Of a DNA stretch of 34,125 bases, positions 16,241-23,773 are shown in pieces (position 1 is the first letter of the stretch; the number at the start of each line of letters is the position of its first letter). The DNA comes from Planctomycetia bacterium. GTDB lineage: Bacteria > Planctomycetota > Phycisphaerae > Phycisphaerales > SM1A02. The stretch is taken from positions 1-34,125 of the forward strand of contig SXSS01000103.1 of assembly GCA_005792145.1 (NCBI GenBank), given 5' to 3'. Both the position numbers and the translations under genes were made by a program. The notes under the pieces are model-generated. The model was given only the letters and a program-made list of their open reading frames with translations, had not been told where the DNA came from and searched no databases.

Positions 16241-16645
16241 TCAGGAATAGACCGGTGACTTCCAAATTGGGACATCGCATTTCATTCGGTTGATGAACTC
16301 ATCGGTTGCGGCAAGCGCTTCTTTACGGTGTGCCGATTGGACTGACAATCGAAATGACCGCTCGCCCACCAAGACTTGACCACAACTATGTTCAACTATG
16401 ATCGTGGTCAGTCCATACTTGGCGAGAATATCTTGCGCCAAACCAGCGAGTGTCCGAGATGCCATTGGTTCGTACGCTTCATACTCGAGCGCTCGAATGT
16501 GGCGTGCGCCTTCGAGTGCGCGGACAACTCCTTCGAAGACGAGTGTCGCGCCGATGTTCGTCGCAGCCTGGTCGAGAGAGTTCTGCGCGGCACAATTTGT
16601 TGCATCTTGCAATGGACCATCGACAATATGGATTGCAACGCTCAT
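16241..16645 (-). CDS. moaE: molybdopterin synthase catalytic subunit MoaE
   Basis: Large subunit of molybdopterin synthase, which inserts two sulfurs from MoaD thiocarboxylate into cyclic pyranopterin monophosphate. Seen: GATLVFEGVVR, ALEYEAYEPMA, VEHSCGQVLVGERSFRLSVQSAHR and MKCDVPIWK, which aligns with the Lys-containing active-site segment of E. coli MoaE (LKTRAPFWK). The protein stops after SPVYS, only five residues beyond that Lys, so it lacks the C-terminal tail of E. coli MoaE (134 aa against 150). The start at 16645 lies in a 4-nt overlap with moaD. Confidence 0.94.
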   Translation of the reverse strand: MSVAIHIVDGPLQDATNCAAQNSLDQAATNIGATLVFEGVVRALEGARHIRALEYEAYEPMASRTLAGLAQDILAKYGLTTIIVEHSCGQVLVGERSFRLSVQSAHRKEALAATDEFINRMKCDVPIWKSPVYS

Positions 16646-16887
16646 CCTCCACCTACAAGTTCTATGAGCGCAACTTCGTCGCTTGCTTTGATGGGCGAGT
16701 CTGGCGAAGTAAACGCGTGATTGACTGCAAGCCTTGCGGCTTGAAAGAATTGCGATTTCGCAGGAAATTCCGCCGCCAAAGCAAGATTTACATCGCGAAC
16801 TTGCGCAGGCGACTGAACATCCACAGCAATTTCCTTGCACGATAACTCCCGCGCAAGTTCTCCGAAAATCAGTACACGAACTTTCAC
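16642..16887 (-). CDS. moaD: molybdopterin synthase sulfur carrier subunit MoaD
   Basis: Ubiquitin-like sulfur carrier, 81 aa, ending in Gly-Gly-Gly; the terminal Gly is adenylated and thiocarboxylated by a MoeB-type enzyme (not in the window). Seen: KVRVLIFGELARE at the N-terminus, a central LAAEFP, RLAVNHAF corresponding to the family 'vAvN' strand, and the end DEVALIELVGGG. The start codon is GTG 16887. First gene of the operon moaD-moaE-fdhD-(FdhF-like)-mobA, and divergent from moeA. Confidence 0.94.
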   Translation of the reverse strand: MKVRVLIFGELARELSCKEIAVDVQSPAQVRDVNLALAAEFPAKSQFFQAARLAVNHAFTSPDSPIKASDEVALIELVGGG

Positions 16888-17013
16888 ATTTGAAGTGTAA
16901 CAGTGTGGCTTCGCAGAAACTTTACTTCATCCGATCTGCTTGCTGCGATGCGTATCATCGAGCTGCGTATTTCCACTCAATCTCCCCTCCCGAATCAATC
17001 ACTCGCACTCTCA
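16888..17013. other. divergent intergenic region of the two Moco operons
   Basis: 126 nt between the moaD and moeA starts. It should contain both operon promoters. I looked for a Moco-type riboswitch and for a clear -35/-10 pair and saw neither with confidence. An in-frame ATG at 16948 could be an earlier moeA start, which would shorten the region. Confidence 0.5.
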
Positions 17014-18297
17014 ATGACAACGCAAACTCCACATTCAGTTCTTTGCGAGATTTCATCGCCACAAGCGGCAATCGATGCGGTCTGCGCACGCGTCATCTCT
17101 GTGCCAACGGAAACCATCGCACTTGCAAACTCCTGTGGCCGCGTGCTGGCGAAAACACTTTTTGCCGACCGCGATAGCCCCGCGCTCGATTTGAGTTCGA
17201 TGGATGGATTTGCCATAAAAATTTCTGACCTCGCCATCATCTCAAGCGCAACAGGGTTGCCAGTCGCAACGACTTCAACACAGGGGGATCATGAGGCGCG
17301 AATCGGTCACTCCCCTATTGAAATGCCCGTCGCACATGCCGTCCGTATTGTGACCGGCGCGCCGATTCCTCTTGGATCGGACGCTGTTGTTCGTCATGAA
17401 GATGTATCGCGAGTTGGAGATCGCGTGCGATTGGCGATTGATCCCGCTTCGATCAAGAATGGCGCGAACATTCGACGACAGGGAGAGAACGCGAAGAGTG
17501 GCGCGCAAATCGCGCCAGCAGGCTTGATGATTTCTGCCGCAACAATTGGAGCTCTTGCTTCATTTGGCGTTTCGCAAATTCAAGTGCATCGACGAGTGCG
17601 GGTTGCAATCGTGATCACAGGCGACGAACTTGTCTCCATCGACGGCAATGTGCAACCGTGGCAAGTTCGTGACAGCAACGGACCCGTGCTTCAGGCACTG
17701 CTCGGTACGCGAGCGTGGATAGAAATTATTTCTTGCGCCCGTGCAGTTGACGATGTGGATTCATTGACCGCGACTCTTGCGCTAGCGATGAAATCTTCTG
17801 ACGCAGTGATCTTGACTGGCGGTGTGTCGATGGGACACCGCGACTTTGTTCCTCAAGTTGTGGGAAAACTTGGCGCAGAAACTATTTTTCACAAATTACC
17901 CCAGCGTCCAGGTCGTCCAATGATGGCGGCAGTACGACCCGCAACTGCATCGAATGCTCCTTGCCTGATACTTGGCCTTCCCGGAAATCCAATTTCTGTG
18001 ATGACCACTGCTCGCCGACTTGGCATTCCAATGTTGGGTGCAATTGCAGGATTATCGCGGCTCGCTCTTGCACCTGCCAAACGCGTTCTTGCCAGCGACG
18101 ATCATTCCACGCTTGGGATGTGGTGGTTTCGACTTGTCGGCGAGCGTCTTGGCGCTGATTGTTGTAGCGAGCTGTATTTGCTCGGGGGAAAAAGTTCTGG
18201 CGATGTCGCGACTGCCGCAACAAGCGTGGGCTTTGTCGAAATCGCGCCAGGCAAATCAACCAATGGCACTCAAGACTTTTATGCTTGGGCTGAGTGA
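17014..18297 (+). CDS. moeA: molybdopterin molybdenumtransferase MoeA
   Basis: Inserts molybdate into adenylylated molybdopterin. The 427-aa product has all MoeA landmarks: SSMDGFAIK (residues 61-69), RIVTGAPIPLGSDAVVRHED, NIRRQGENAKSGAQI, VAIVITGDELV, RDSNGPVLQALL, VILTGGVSMGHRDF and LPGNPISVM, followed by the C-terminal beta-barrel domain. Met 17014 begins shortly before the family's usual N-terminus; 16948 and 16903 are in-frame alternatives that would add residues unlike MoeA. moaC starts 37 nt after the stop, so moeA-moaC-mogA form an operon divergent from moaD-moaE. Confidence 0.94.
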   Translation: MTTQTPHSVLCEISSPQAAIDAVCARVISVPTETIALANSCGRVLAKTLFADRDSPALDLSSMDGFAIKISDLAIISSATGLPVATTSTQGDHEARIGHSPIEMPVAHAVRIVTGAPIPLGSDAVVRHEDVSRVGDRVRLAIDPASIKNGANIRRQGENAKSGAQIAPAGLMISAATIGALASFGVSQIQVHRRVRVAIVITGDELVSIDGNVQPWQVRDSNGPVLQALLGTRAWIEIISCARAVDDVDSLTATLALAMKSSDAVILTGGVSMGHRDFVPQVVGKLGAETIFHKLPQRPGRPMMAAVRPATASNAPCLILGLPGNPISVMTTARRLGIPMLGAIAGLSRLALAPAKRVLASDDHSTLGMWWFRLVGERLGADCCSELYLLGGKSSGDVATAATSVGFVEIAPGKSTNGTQDFYAWAE

Positions 18298-18334
18298 AAA
18301 CATCTCAAACAGACTGACATAGATTGGACACGCA

Positions 18335-18892
18335 ATGGCAAAGAAGAAATCCCCCTCGAAAAAAACTTCCCAGATCGGCAAGGGCGCTGCGCGCTTGACG
18401 CATATCGACGCGAAGGGCCGCGCCGCGATGGTGGATGTTGGTGCGAAGGAAGTCACATCTCGTCGCGCAGTTGCGGAAGCGCGAGTGAATATTTCCGCGG
18501 AACTCGCCAAACGCATCGCACAGAATTCGATCTCGAAGGGAAATGTTCTTGATGTTGCACGACTCGCTGGCATTCAAGCCGCGAAGCGAACCGACGAGCT
18601 CATTCCACTTTGTCATTCGTTGCCACTTGATTCGATCAATGTTTGCGTCGAACTTCGCCGCGGCCATGTGTATGTCTGGGCCGAAGCGAAAGTGACCGCG
18701 AAGACTGGCGTCGAAATGGAAGCGCTGCTTGCTGTTGCCGTCGCAGCGTTGACGGTGATTGATATGGGAAAATCCATTGATCGTTCGATGACCATCGAAG
18801 GAATGCGCATGCTTGAAAAGGAAGGCGGGCGAAGTGGGCATTTTCGCGCGGTCACAGCAGCAAAGCCTTCACGAAAGCGAGTCGGGATATGA
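18335..18892 (+). CDS. moaC: cyclic pyranopterin monophosphate synthase MoaC
   Basis: Acts after MoaA, rearranging 3',8-cyclo-dihydro-GTP to cPMP. Seen: AAMVDVGAKEVTSRRAVAEARV, KGNVLDVARLAGIQAAKRTDELIPLCHSLPLDSI, TGVEMEALLAVAVAALTVIDMGKSID and the C-terminal KEGGRSGHF. Length 185 aa, somewhat longer than the usual ~160, because of a Lys/Ser-rich N-terminal extension (AKKKSPSKKTS) and a basic C-terminal tail. The last codons overlap mogA (ATGA), so the two are translationally coupled. Confidence 0.96.
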   Translation: MAKKKSPSKKTSQIGKGAARLTHIDAKGRAAMVDVGAKEVTSRRAVAEARVNISAELAKRIAQNSISKGNVLDVARLAGIQAAKRTDELIPLCHSLPLDSINVCVELRRGHVYVWAEAKVTAKTGVEMEALLAVAVAALTVIDMGKSIDRSMTIEGMRMLEKEGGRSGHFRAVTAAKPSRKRVGI

Positions 18893-19467
18893 CTGACGCT
18901 ATCCGTGCCGTCATATTGACTGTCAGCGATCGTTGCTCTCGTGGCGATGCTGTCGACACATCGGGACCAACGCTGGCATCACTTGCAATCAAACACTTGC
19001 GCGCCGAAATCGTTCACACGGATTGCTTACCCGACGATCTTTCCTCCCTTGCCAAGTTTTTTGTCAATTGGTCACAACCTGCGCATTCAGTTGACCTGAT
19101 ACTGAGTACAGGTGGCACTGGCTTGGCACCGCGCGACATCACTCCCGAAGCCCTTCGTACTGTGATGCACCGCGAACATGCTGGCTTGATGGATCTTTCG
19201 CGATTGCGCTGCTTGCAGAAGACGCCACGGACTTTTCTTTCGCGCGGAATTGCTGCGACAATTCACCAAACTCTTGTCATTACGCTTCCAGGCTCTCCAC
19301 GAGGTTGCAGCGAGATGTTCGAAGCAATCGCGGACATTCTTCCACACGCGATTGAAACTCTTCGCGGCGATGTCAAAGATGATGGTCGTCCAGAGTTGGA
19401 TGCAACTTCGCAAGATGGTTCAGGTTCGGGTTCAGGATTGGGGCGAGTCATCCATCACAAGGATTGA
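18889..19467 (+). CDS. mogA: MogA/MoaB family molybdopterin adenylyltransferase
   Basis: Adenylylates molybdopterin before MoeA inserts molybdenum. Seen: AVILTVSDRCSRGDAVDTSGP at the N-terminus, LILSTGGTGLAPRDITPEAL with the Asp of the MogA/Cnx1G active site (RDxTPEA form, which favours MogA over MoaB), and ITLPGSPRGCSEMFEAI. The 192-aa protein ends in a Gly/Ser-rich tail (GSGSGSGLG). Starts inside the ATGA overlap with moaC. It converges on the DUF3891 gene with 45 nt between; no terminator hairpin was seen there. Confidence 0.92.
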   Translation: MTDAIRAVILTVSDRCSRGDAVDTSGPTLASLAIKHLRAEIVHTDCLPDDLSSLAKFFVNWSQPAHSVDLILSTGGTGLAPRDITPEALRTVMHREHAGLMDLSRLRCLQKTPRTFLSRGIAATIHQTLVITLPGSPRGCSEMFEAIADILPHAIETLRGDVKDDGRPELDATSQDGSGSGSGLGRVIHHKD

Positions 19468-19512
19468 TCGCCCCTGTTCGAGCACGCTCCACTTTTCCCA
19501 ATCACTTCCTAA

Positions 19513-20424
19513 TCACTTCGCGGACACAAACTGAAACTCGATCTGCTTCGCAAAGCGTGAGTGCCACCATGTCTGAATGTGTGCGGGCTTCTTCGCGGGC
19601 AATTCAACAATTCGCGCTGGCATCATCACTGGCAGTGGATCAACATCGAATGGATATGGATCGAGTTCAATTCTTCGATCACCTCGCGGCGTCACCGTGA
19701 TTGTGCAGCGATCCGACCAACTTCCGCGCGGAACCTCGTGGAGTTCATACGGATCTTCACCAAGACCGTTCGAAGCTCCAGACTTCGCAGGGATCAGCGC
19801 AGAACAAAGCGCAAGCGAAATGCCATCACACAACTGAATAAGTCTTTGCAGTGGGGCGAGACTTGCGGGCTCGATCCAGGATGCCCCTTCAGGATCTGCG
19901 CGGAGTTCTGCGATCCAACCAAGTTGCATCTTCTTGCACTCCGCCATAAAAGCAAGTGGCGCCTCATTACTTCCAGCATAAAGTTTTTCAGGCGCGCCCT
20001 TCCAGAAGAGAGGATGATTGAATGCAGGTTCTGGATTTTGTATTGCACGCGCGGCATAGAGCCAATATGCATGAGAACTGATGAGAAGATTTACCATCGG
20101 GCGGTTCTGAAATCTTGTAAGTGCACTTCGCCATCGATCCATTCCTGCTTGCTGACTCTGCAATACCTCGCCAAGTCCTGCAGAAAATCCATCTGCTACA
20201 GAAACATCTGGAATCGCTTCCCACTCCCACCAACCATTGTCATGCTCAGCGATAGCAAGAATTGCTTCTGCACGCAGTCGCTCTGGATCTTTGACTGACG
20301 CCGAAAAATATCCCGGACAAGCGAAGAGTCTATTGCCCCAATGCGCCGCGATATATCCAGCGATCTGACTGTGATCAGGCTGGGTGACCATCCAAATTTT
20401 TCCATCTTGAATTGTCTTGAGCAT
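19513..20424 (-). CDS. DUF3891 family protein
   Basis: Uncharacterised protein, 303 aa, cytoplasmic (no signal peptide or membrane segment). The N-terminal part fits DUF3891: VTQPDHSQIAGYIAAHWG followed by AILAIAEHDNGWWEWE. His and Asp residues in PDHS and EHDNGW look like possible metal ligands. The middle is helical and Trp-rich; the end is beta-rich (TITVTPRGDRRIELDPYPFDVDPLP). It begins 27 nt after xdhC on the same strand, making it the last gene of the purine-catabolism operon (giant fusion-xdhA-xdhB-xdhC-this gene). That position hints at a role with purine breakdown, but I cannot assign a reaction. Confidence 0.78.
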   Translation of the reverse strand: MLKTIQDGKIWMVTQPDHSQIAGYIAAHWGNRLFACPGYFSASVKDPERLRAEAILAIAEHDNGWWEWEAIPDVSVADGFSAGLGEVLQSQQAGMDRWRSALTRFQNRPMVNLLISSHAYWLYAARAIQNPEPAFNHPLFWKGAPEKLYAGSNEAPLAFMAECKKMQLGWIAELRADPEGASWIEPASLAPLQRLIQLCDGISLALCSALIPAKSGASNGLGEDPYELHEVPRGSWSDRCTITVTPRGDRRIELDPYPFDVDPLPVMMPARIVELPAKKPAHIQTWWHSRFAKQIEFQFVSAK

Positions 20425-20451
20425 TGACAGCCTCGTCCAGTGTGGGTCATA

Positions 20452-21273
20452 TCACACAACGCATTTTCTGATCACGTCGCGTTCCTGCAGGAGTTGCGCA
20501 GCGATGCTCACTGCAATTTCTGGCGGGGAATTTGATCCAATTGGCAGACCGATCGGGCAGTGAATCCGACCAACCATCGCCTCATCAAATCCCTCTTTGA
20601 GAAGCGTGCTTCGCAGCGTTCGCGACTTTGGCTCACTGCCGATGACACCGATGAATGCGGCATCACCTCGTCGAAGAATTTCGCGCACAATCGGCAGGTC
20701 GGTTGCGTGACCTTGCGACATACAAAGATAAAATGTTCCTGCAGGCAACTTCGAAACAAACTCCGCTGGTTCTGCAACAAGCATCTTTCGCAAATTAGGC
20801 TGCGAGATAATTTTCGTCAGCCATTCCTCGCGTGGATCAATGCAGGTCAAACTGCAATCAAATGTGCATAGAAGCGAAACCGTCGCTTGCGCGACATGAC
20901 CCGCACCGAAGAGGGCGATGTTCCAGTTTGTCAGCGCAGAAATTTCATAAAACAAAGTTGCGGCACCGCCACAAACCATATTCAAGTCGCGAAGAAGTTC
21001 GTATCGAACAATTTCTGATTGAATCGCAGCAGCAGGAATTGCTCCTTGAACTTGGCGTGCAATCATCGCTTGCGAATGGGTGATTGCGCGCGCTTCCAGA
21101 CGACCTCCGCCGACAGTTCCCCATACCACTCCAGCTGCGGTGATGATTGCTTTTGCCCCAATGTCTTGCGGAACATGACCTTCAGGCTCGACAAGTGTGA
21201 CGGTGACAAAGACAACTCCTCGCTCTGCAAGCGCGCTTGCACGCTGGAGATATTCGCGCATCGAGCAACTCAT
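20452..21273 (-). CDS. xdhC: XdhC/CoxI family Moco maturation factor
   Basis: XdhC proteins bind molybdenum cofactor, protect it during sulfuration and deliver it to xanthine dehydrogenase. The 273-aa product has the XdhC-CoxI N-terminal domain (GVVFVTVTLVEPEGHVPQDIGAKAII, WGTVGGGRLEARA, CGGAATLFYE). A C-terminal Rossmann domain follows (NIALFGAGHVAQATVSLL, CIDPREEW, ending IHCPIGLPIGSNSPPEIAVSIAAQLL). Met 21273 was chosen because AAAGGATC lies just upstream; longer forms would run into xdhB. It follows the xdhB stop by 16 nt. Complements fdhD, which serves the DMSO-reductase-type enzyme upstream. Confidence 0.93.
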   Translation of the reverse strand: MSCSMREYLQRASALAERGVVFVTVTLVEPEGHVPQDIGAKAIITAAGVVWGTVGGGRLEARAITHSQAMIARQVQGAIPAAAIQSEIVRYELLRDLNMVCGGAATLFYEISALTNWNIALFGAGHVAQATVSLLCTFDCSLTCIDPREEWLTKIISQPNLRKMLVAEPAEFVSKLPAGTFYLCMSQGHATDLPIVREILRRGDAAFIGVIGSEPKSRTLRSTLLKEGFDEAMVGRIHCPIGLPIGSNSPPEIAVSIAAQLLQERDVIRKCVV

Positions 21274-21289
21274 CGTGTTCGATCCTTTT

Positions 21290-23773
21290 TCATGCGCCAC
21301 TTCCATTTGTATCTTGCTTATCCCAGATGACGAATGCCTCTGGAGAAAGACCACGCAAGACTCGCTCTGCCGTTGCGGGAATTGCCAGTGGCACAAGTTG
21401 CGATTCGCCTGCGACAGAATTCTTCCGCGCAGACATAACTGCGTCGCGAATCGCGGTCCACACAGAAATCGACAGGAGAAGCGGAGGTTCGCCAGAAGCT
21501 TTCGATCCTCGGATGTTCTGTGTATTGTCCTCGTTGAAAATCAAATCAGCATTGAACACGCGCGGAGTGTCTTGCACATTTGGAATCTTGTATGTGCTTG
21601 GTGAATGCGAAATCAACTTCCCGTTGTTGTCATAAACAAGGTTCTCAGTTGTGAGCCATCCCATTCCCTGAATGAATCCCCCCATCACTTGCCCCATATC
21701 AAGCGCATGATTGACTGGTCGCCCCAGATCCATCAATATGTCAACGCGGCGCACTTTCACTTCGCCAGTATCGGAGTCCAGTTCGACTTCACTTGCTGCG
21801 ACGCCTTGGGTGAAATACAAAAACGCCTTGCCCTTGCCATCCACTTTGTTAAAGCCCAGATTTGGAGTTGAGTAATAGCCATAGTCGCTGACTGAAATCC
21901 GATTGCGGTATGCCTCACGAATCAATTGCGCCAAAGCAATTGTAAAAACAGCACCTGAAGGATCTGTCACCGTGACATTCGAACCAACAAATTTCACGCG
22001 ATGTTCAGATGTGCCACTTGGACCGACAGTCTCGTCAACAATAATCTCTGGCATCGTGCCCAGCCCCGCGGTCTTGCTCGCCCACAATTCTGCGGGAATT
22101 GATCGAAGCTGAATCGCCAGCGAAGCGAGTCGACTGCAAATTGATTCACACGCATTCAAGGCCGCAGCGCCATTGATATCCGTTCCTGTCGATGCGGCGG
22201 TCGGCGATGTATTTGCATTTTTTTCAGTTGAAGTCGGCATAATCCGCACGCATGCCAGCGGCAATCCAAGTTGTTGCGCGACAATTGTTGCGATGCGCGA
22301 ATTGACTCCCTGCCCCATCTCAACAGCGCCGGTCGAGACTTGCGCCGTTCCATCGCGGTGAAGATTTACAAGTGCGTTTCCTTGATTGAGAAAACGCGTG
22401 GTGAAGGAAATGCCAAACTTGACCGCGGTCAATGAAAGACCGCGCACAAATCTGTTGTTGCCACTCGTGCAATCAGCGTTCCATGCGATGATTCCCTCAC
22501 GGCGTTTTCGGTACTCGCAGCGTTTCTCCAACGATGCGAAAAGCGAAGGCAAATGATTGCCCTCGACGCGTTGACCATAATGAGTGATGTCCTGATTTTG
22601 GTTATAGCAATTGAGCAAACGCACATCGAGCGCATCACGACCAACAATTCGAGCGATATCTTCGATGATTGACTCGATCATCGCGACACCCTTGGGACCT
22701 CCAAAGCCTCGGAACGCGGTGTGTGGGTGAAAGTTTGTGCGACACACTTGACCCCGAACGCGCATATTGGCGATCGAATATGCGTTATCGCAGTGCAAGA
22801 GAGCGCGCTCCATGATCGCAGTTGAAAGATCGGCATACGCGCCTCCATCAGAGTGCAACATTGCGTCAAGCGCGAGAATCTTTCCTTTGCCATCGAAACC
22901 ACAACGATATTCAATTTGAAATGGATTTCGCTTTCCAGTGATGATCATGTCATCGTCCTTCGAAAGCGCCAAGCGTGCAGGTCGACCGCTGCGCTTGGCG
23001 ATCAGCGCCGCGTATGCGGCGATCGGCGAAGCCTGCGACTCTTTACCGCCGAATGCGCCGCCGAGACGCTTTGCGATGCAGACCACATCGCTGTAGCGAA
23101 GTCCGCACGCTTCGGCAACAACGTGCTGCGTTTCGGTGGGATGTTGAGTCGAAGAGTGCACTTCGAATTGTCCATCCTCCTTTGGATAGACAACAACCGC
23201 TTGACTCTCAAGATAGAAATGGTCCGCACCGCCGATTTCAAGCGTGCCAGAAATCTGGTGAGGCGCGCTGGCAAGAGCGCTCTGCACATCTCCAGTTGAA
23301 ATAGTGCGCATCGAACCAATAAAACTCTTCGCCGTGATTGCCTGTGAAATCGTGCGGATATCCGGCAATTTTCCCCACTCGACGACGATAGCTGCCAAAC
23401 CCTTTGCGAGCGCTTCCTTGGTTTCTGCGCCGATCACGGCGACTACCTCGCCAACATAATGAACCTCATCCGCTGCGATGATTGGCTGATCTTGAAAAAT
23501 GCTCCCCCACATATTGTGCGCGACATCCTTTCCCGTGACGGCGCAGATGACACCAGGAATTTTCAGCGCGGGCGCAGTATCGAGGCGAACAACACGAGCA
23601 TGTGCATATGGGCTATAGACCAACCCACAGTGCAGTTCGCCTTTGAGCATCGGCCGATCATCAACATATTCTGATTTTCCTGTGACATGCGTAATCGAAG
23701 AGTCATGCGGTGGAGAACCGTGATCGCTGATCAGGGTCGACATTGGAACAGGCGTTCGTGTTTGATCAGCCAT
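21290..23773 (-). CDS. xdhB: xanthine dehydrogenase molybdopterin-binding subunit
   Basis: Moco subunit of xanthine dehydrogenase (hypoxanthine to xanthine to urate), 827 aa. It aligns through its length with the Moco domains of vertebrate xanthine oxidoreductase. Seen: GGADHFYLESQAVV, RLGGAFGGKESQ, SKDDDMIITGKRNPF, HTAFRGFGGPKG (the aromatic clamp and Arg region), KFGISFTTRFLNQGNA, TGAVEMGQGVNSR, PTAASTGTDINGAA, and KASGEPPLLLSISVW with the catalytic-base Glu of the GEPP motif. These favour xanthine over a simple aldehyde substrate. Met 23773 has GAGG about 7 nt upstream and overlaps the xdhA stop by 8 nt. Co-location with uricase and HIU hydrolase supports the purine role. Confidence 0.95.
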   Translation of the reverse strand: MADQTRTPVPMSTLISDHGSPPHDSSITHVTGKSEYVDDRPMLKGELHCGLVYSPYAHARVVRLDTAPALKIPGVICAVTGKDVAHNMWGSIFQDQPIIAADEVHYVGEVVAVIGAETKEALAKGLAAIVVEWGKLPDIRTISQAITAKSFIGSMRTISTGDVQSALASAPHQISGTLEIGGADHFYLESQAVVVYPKEDGQFEVHSSTQHPTETQHVVAEACGLRYSDVVCIAKRLGGAFGGKESQASPIAAYAALIAKRSGRPARLALSKDDDMIITGKRNPFQIEYRCGFDGKGKILALDAMLHSDGGAYADLSTAIMERALLHCDNAYSIANMRVRGQVCRTNFHPHTAFRGFGGPKGVAMIESIIEDIARIVGRDALDVRLLNCYNQNQDITHYGQRVEGNHLPSLFASLEKRCEYRKRREGIIAWNADCTSGNNRFVRGLSLTAVKFGISFTTRFLNQGNALVNLHRDGTAQVSTGAVEMGQGVNSRIATIVAQQLGLPLACVRIMPTSTEKNANTSPTAASTGTDINGAAALNACESICSRLASLAIQLRSIPAELWASKTAGLGTMPEIIVDETVGPSGTSEHRVKFVGSNVTVTDPSGAVFTIALAQLIREAYRNRISVSDYGYYSTPNLGFNKVDGKGKAFLYFTQGVAASEVELDSDTGEVKVRRVDILMDLGRPVNHALDMGQVMGGFIQGMGWLTTENLVYDNNGKLISHSPSTYKIPNVQDTPRVFNADLIFNEDNTQNIRGSKASGEPPLLLSISVWTAIRDAVMSARKNSVAGESQLVPLAIPATAERVLRGLSPEAFVIWDKQDTNGSGA

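Noticed and set aside
16888-17013. Moco-sensing riboswitch between the two Moco operons
   Set aside because: I could not fold a convincing multi-helix element by eye; a covariance-model search would settle it.
21290-23773. Aldehyde oxidase, CO dehydrogenase or nicotinate dehydrogenase rather than xanthine dehydrogenase
   Set aside because: Alignment with XOR active-site motifs, the XdhC partner and adjacent uricase/HIU hydrolase favour xanthine.
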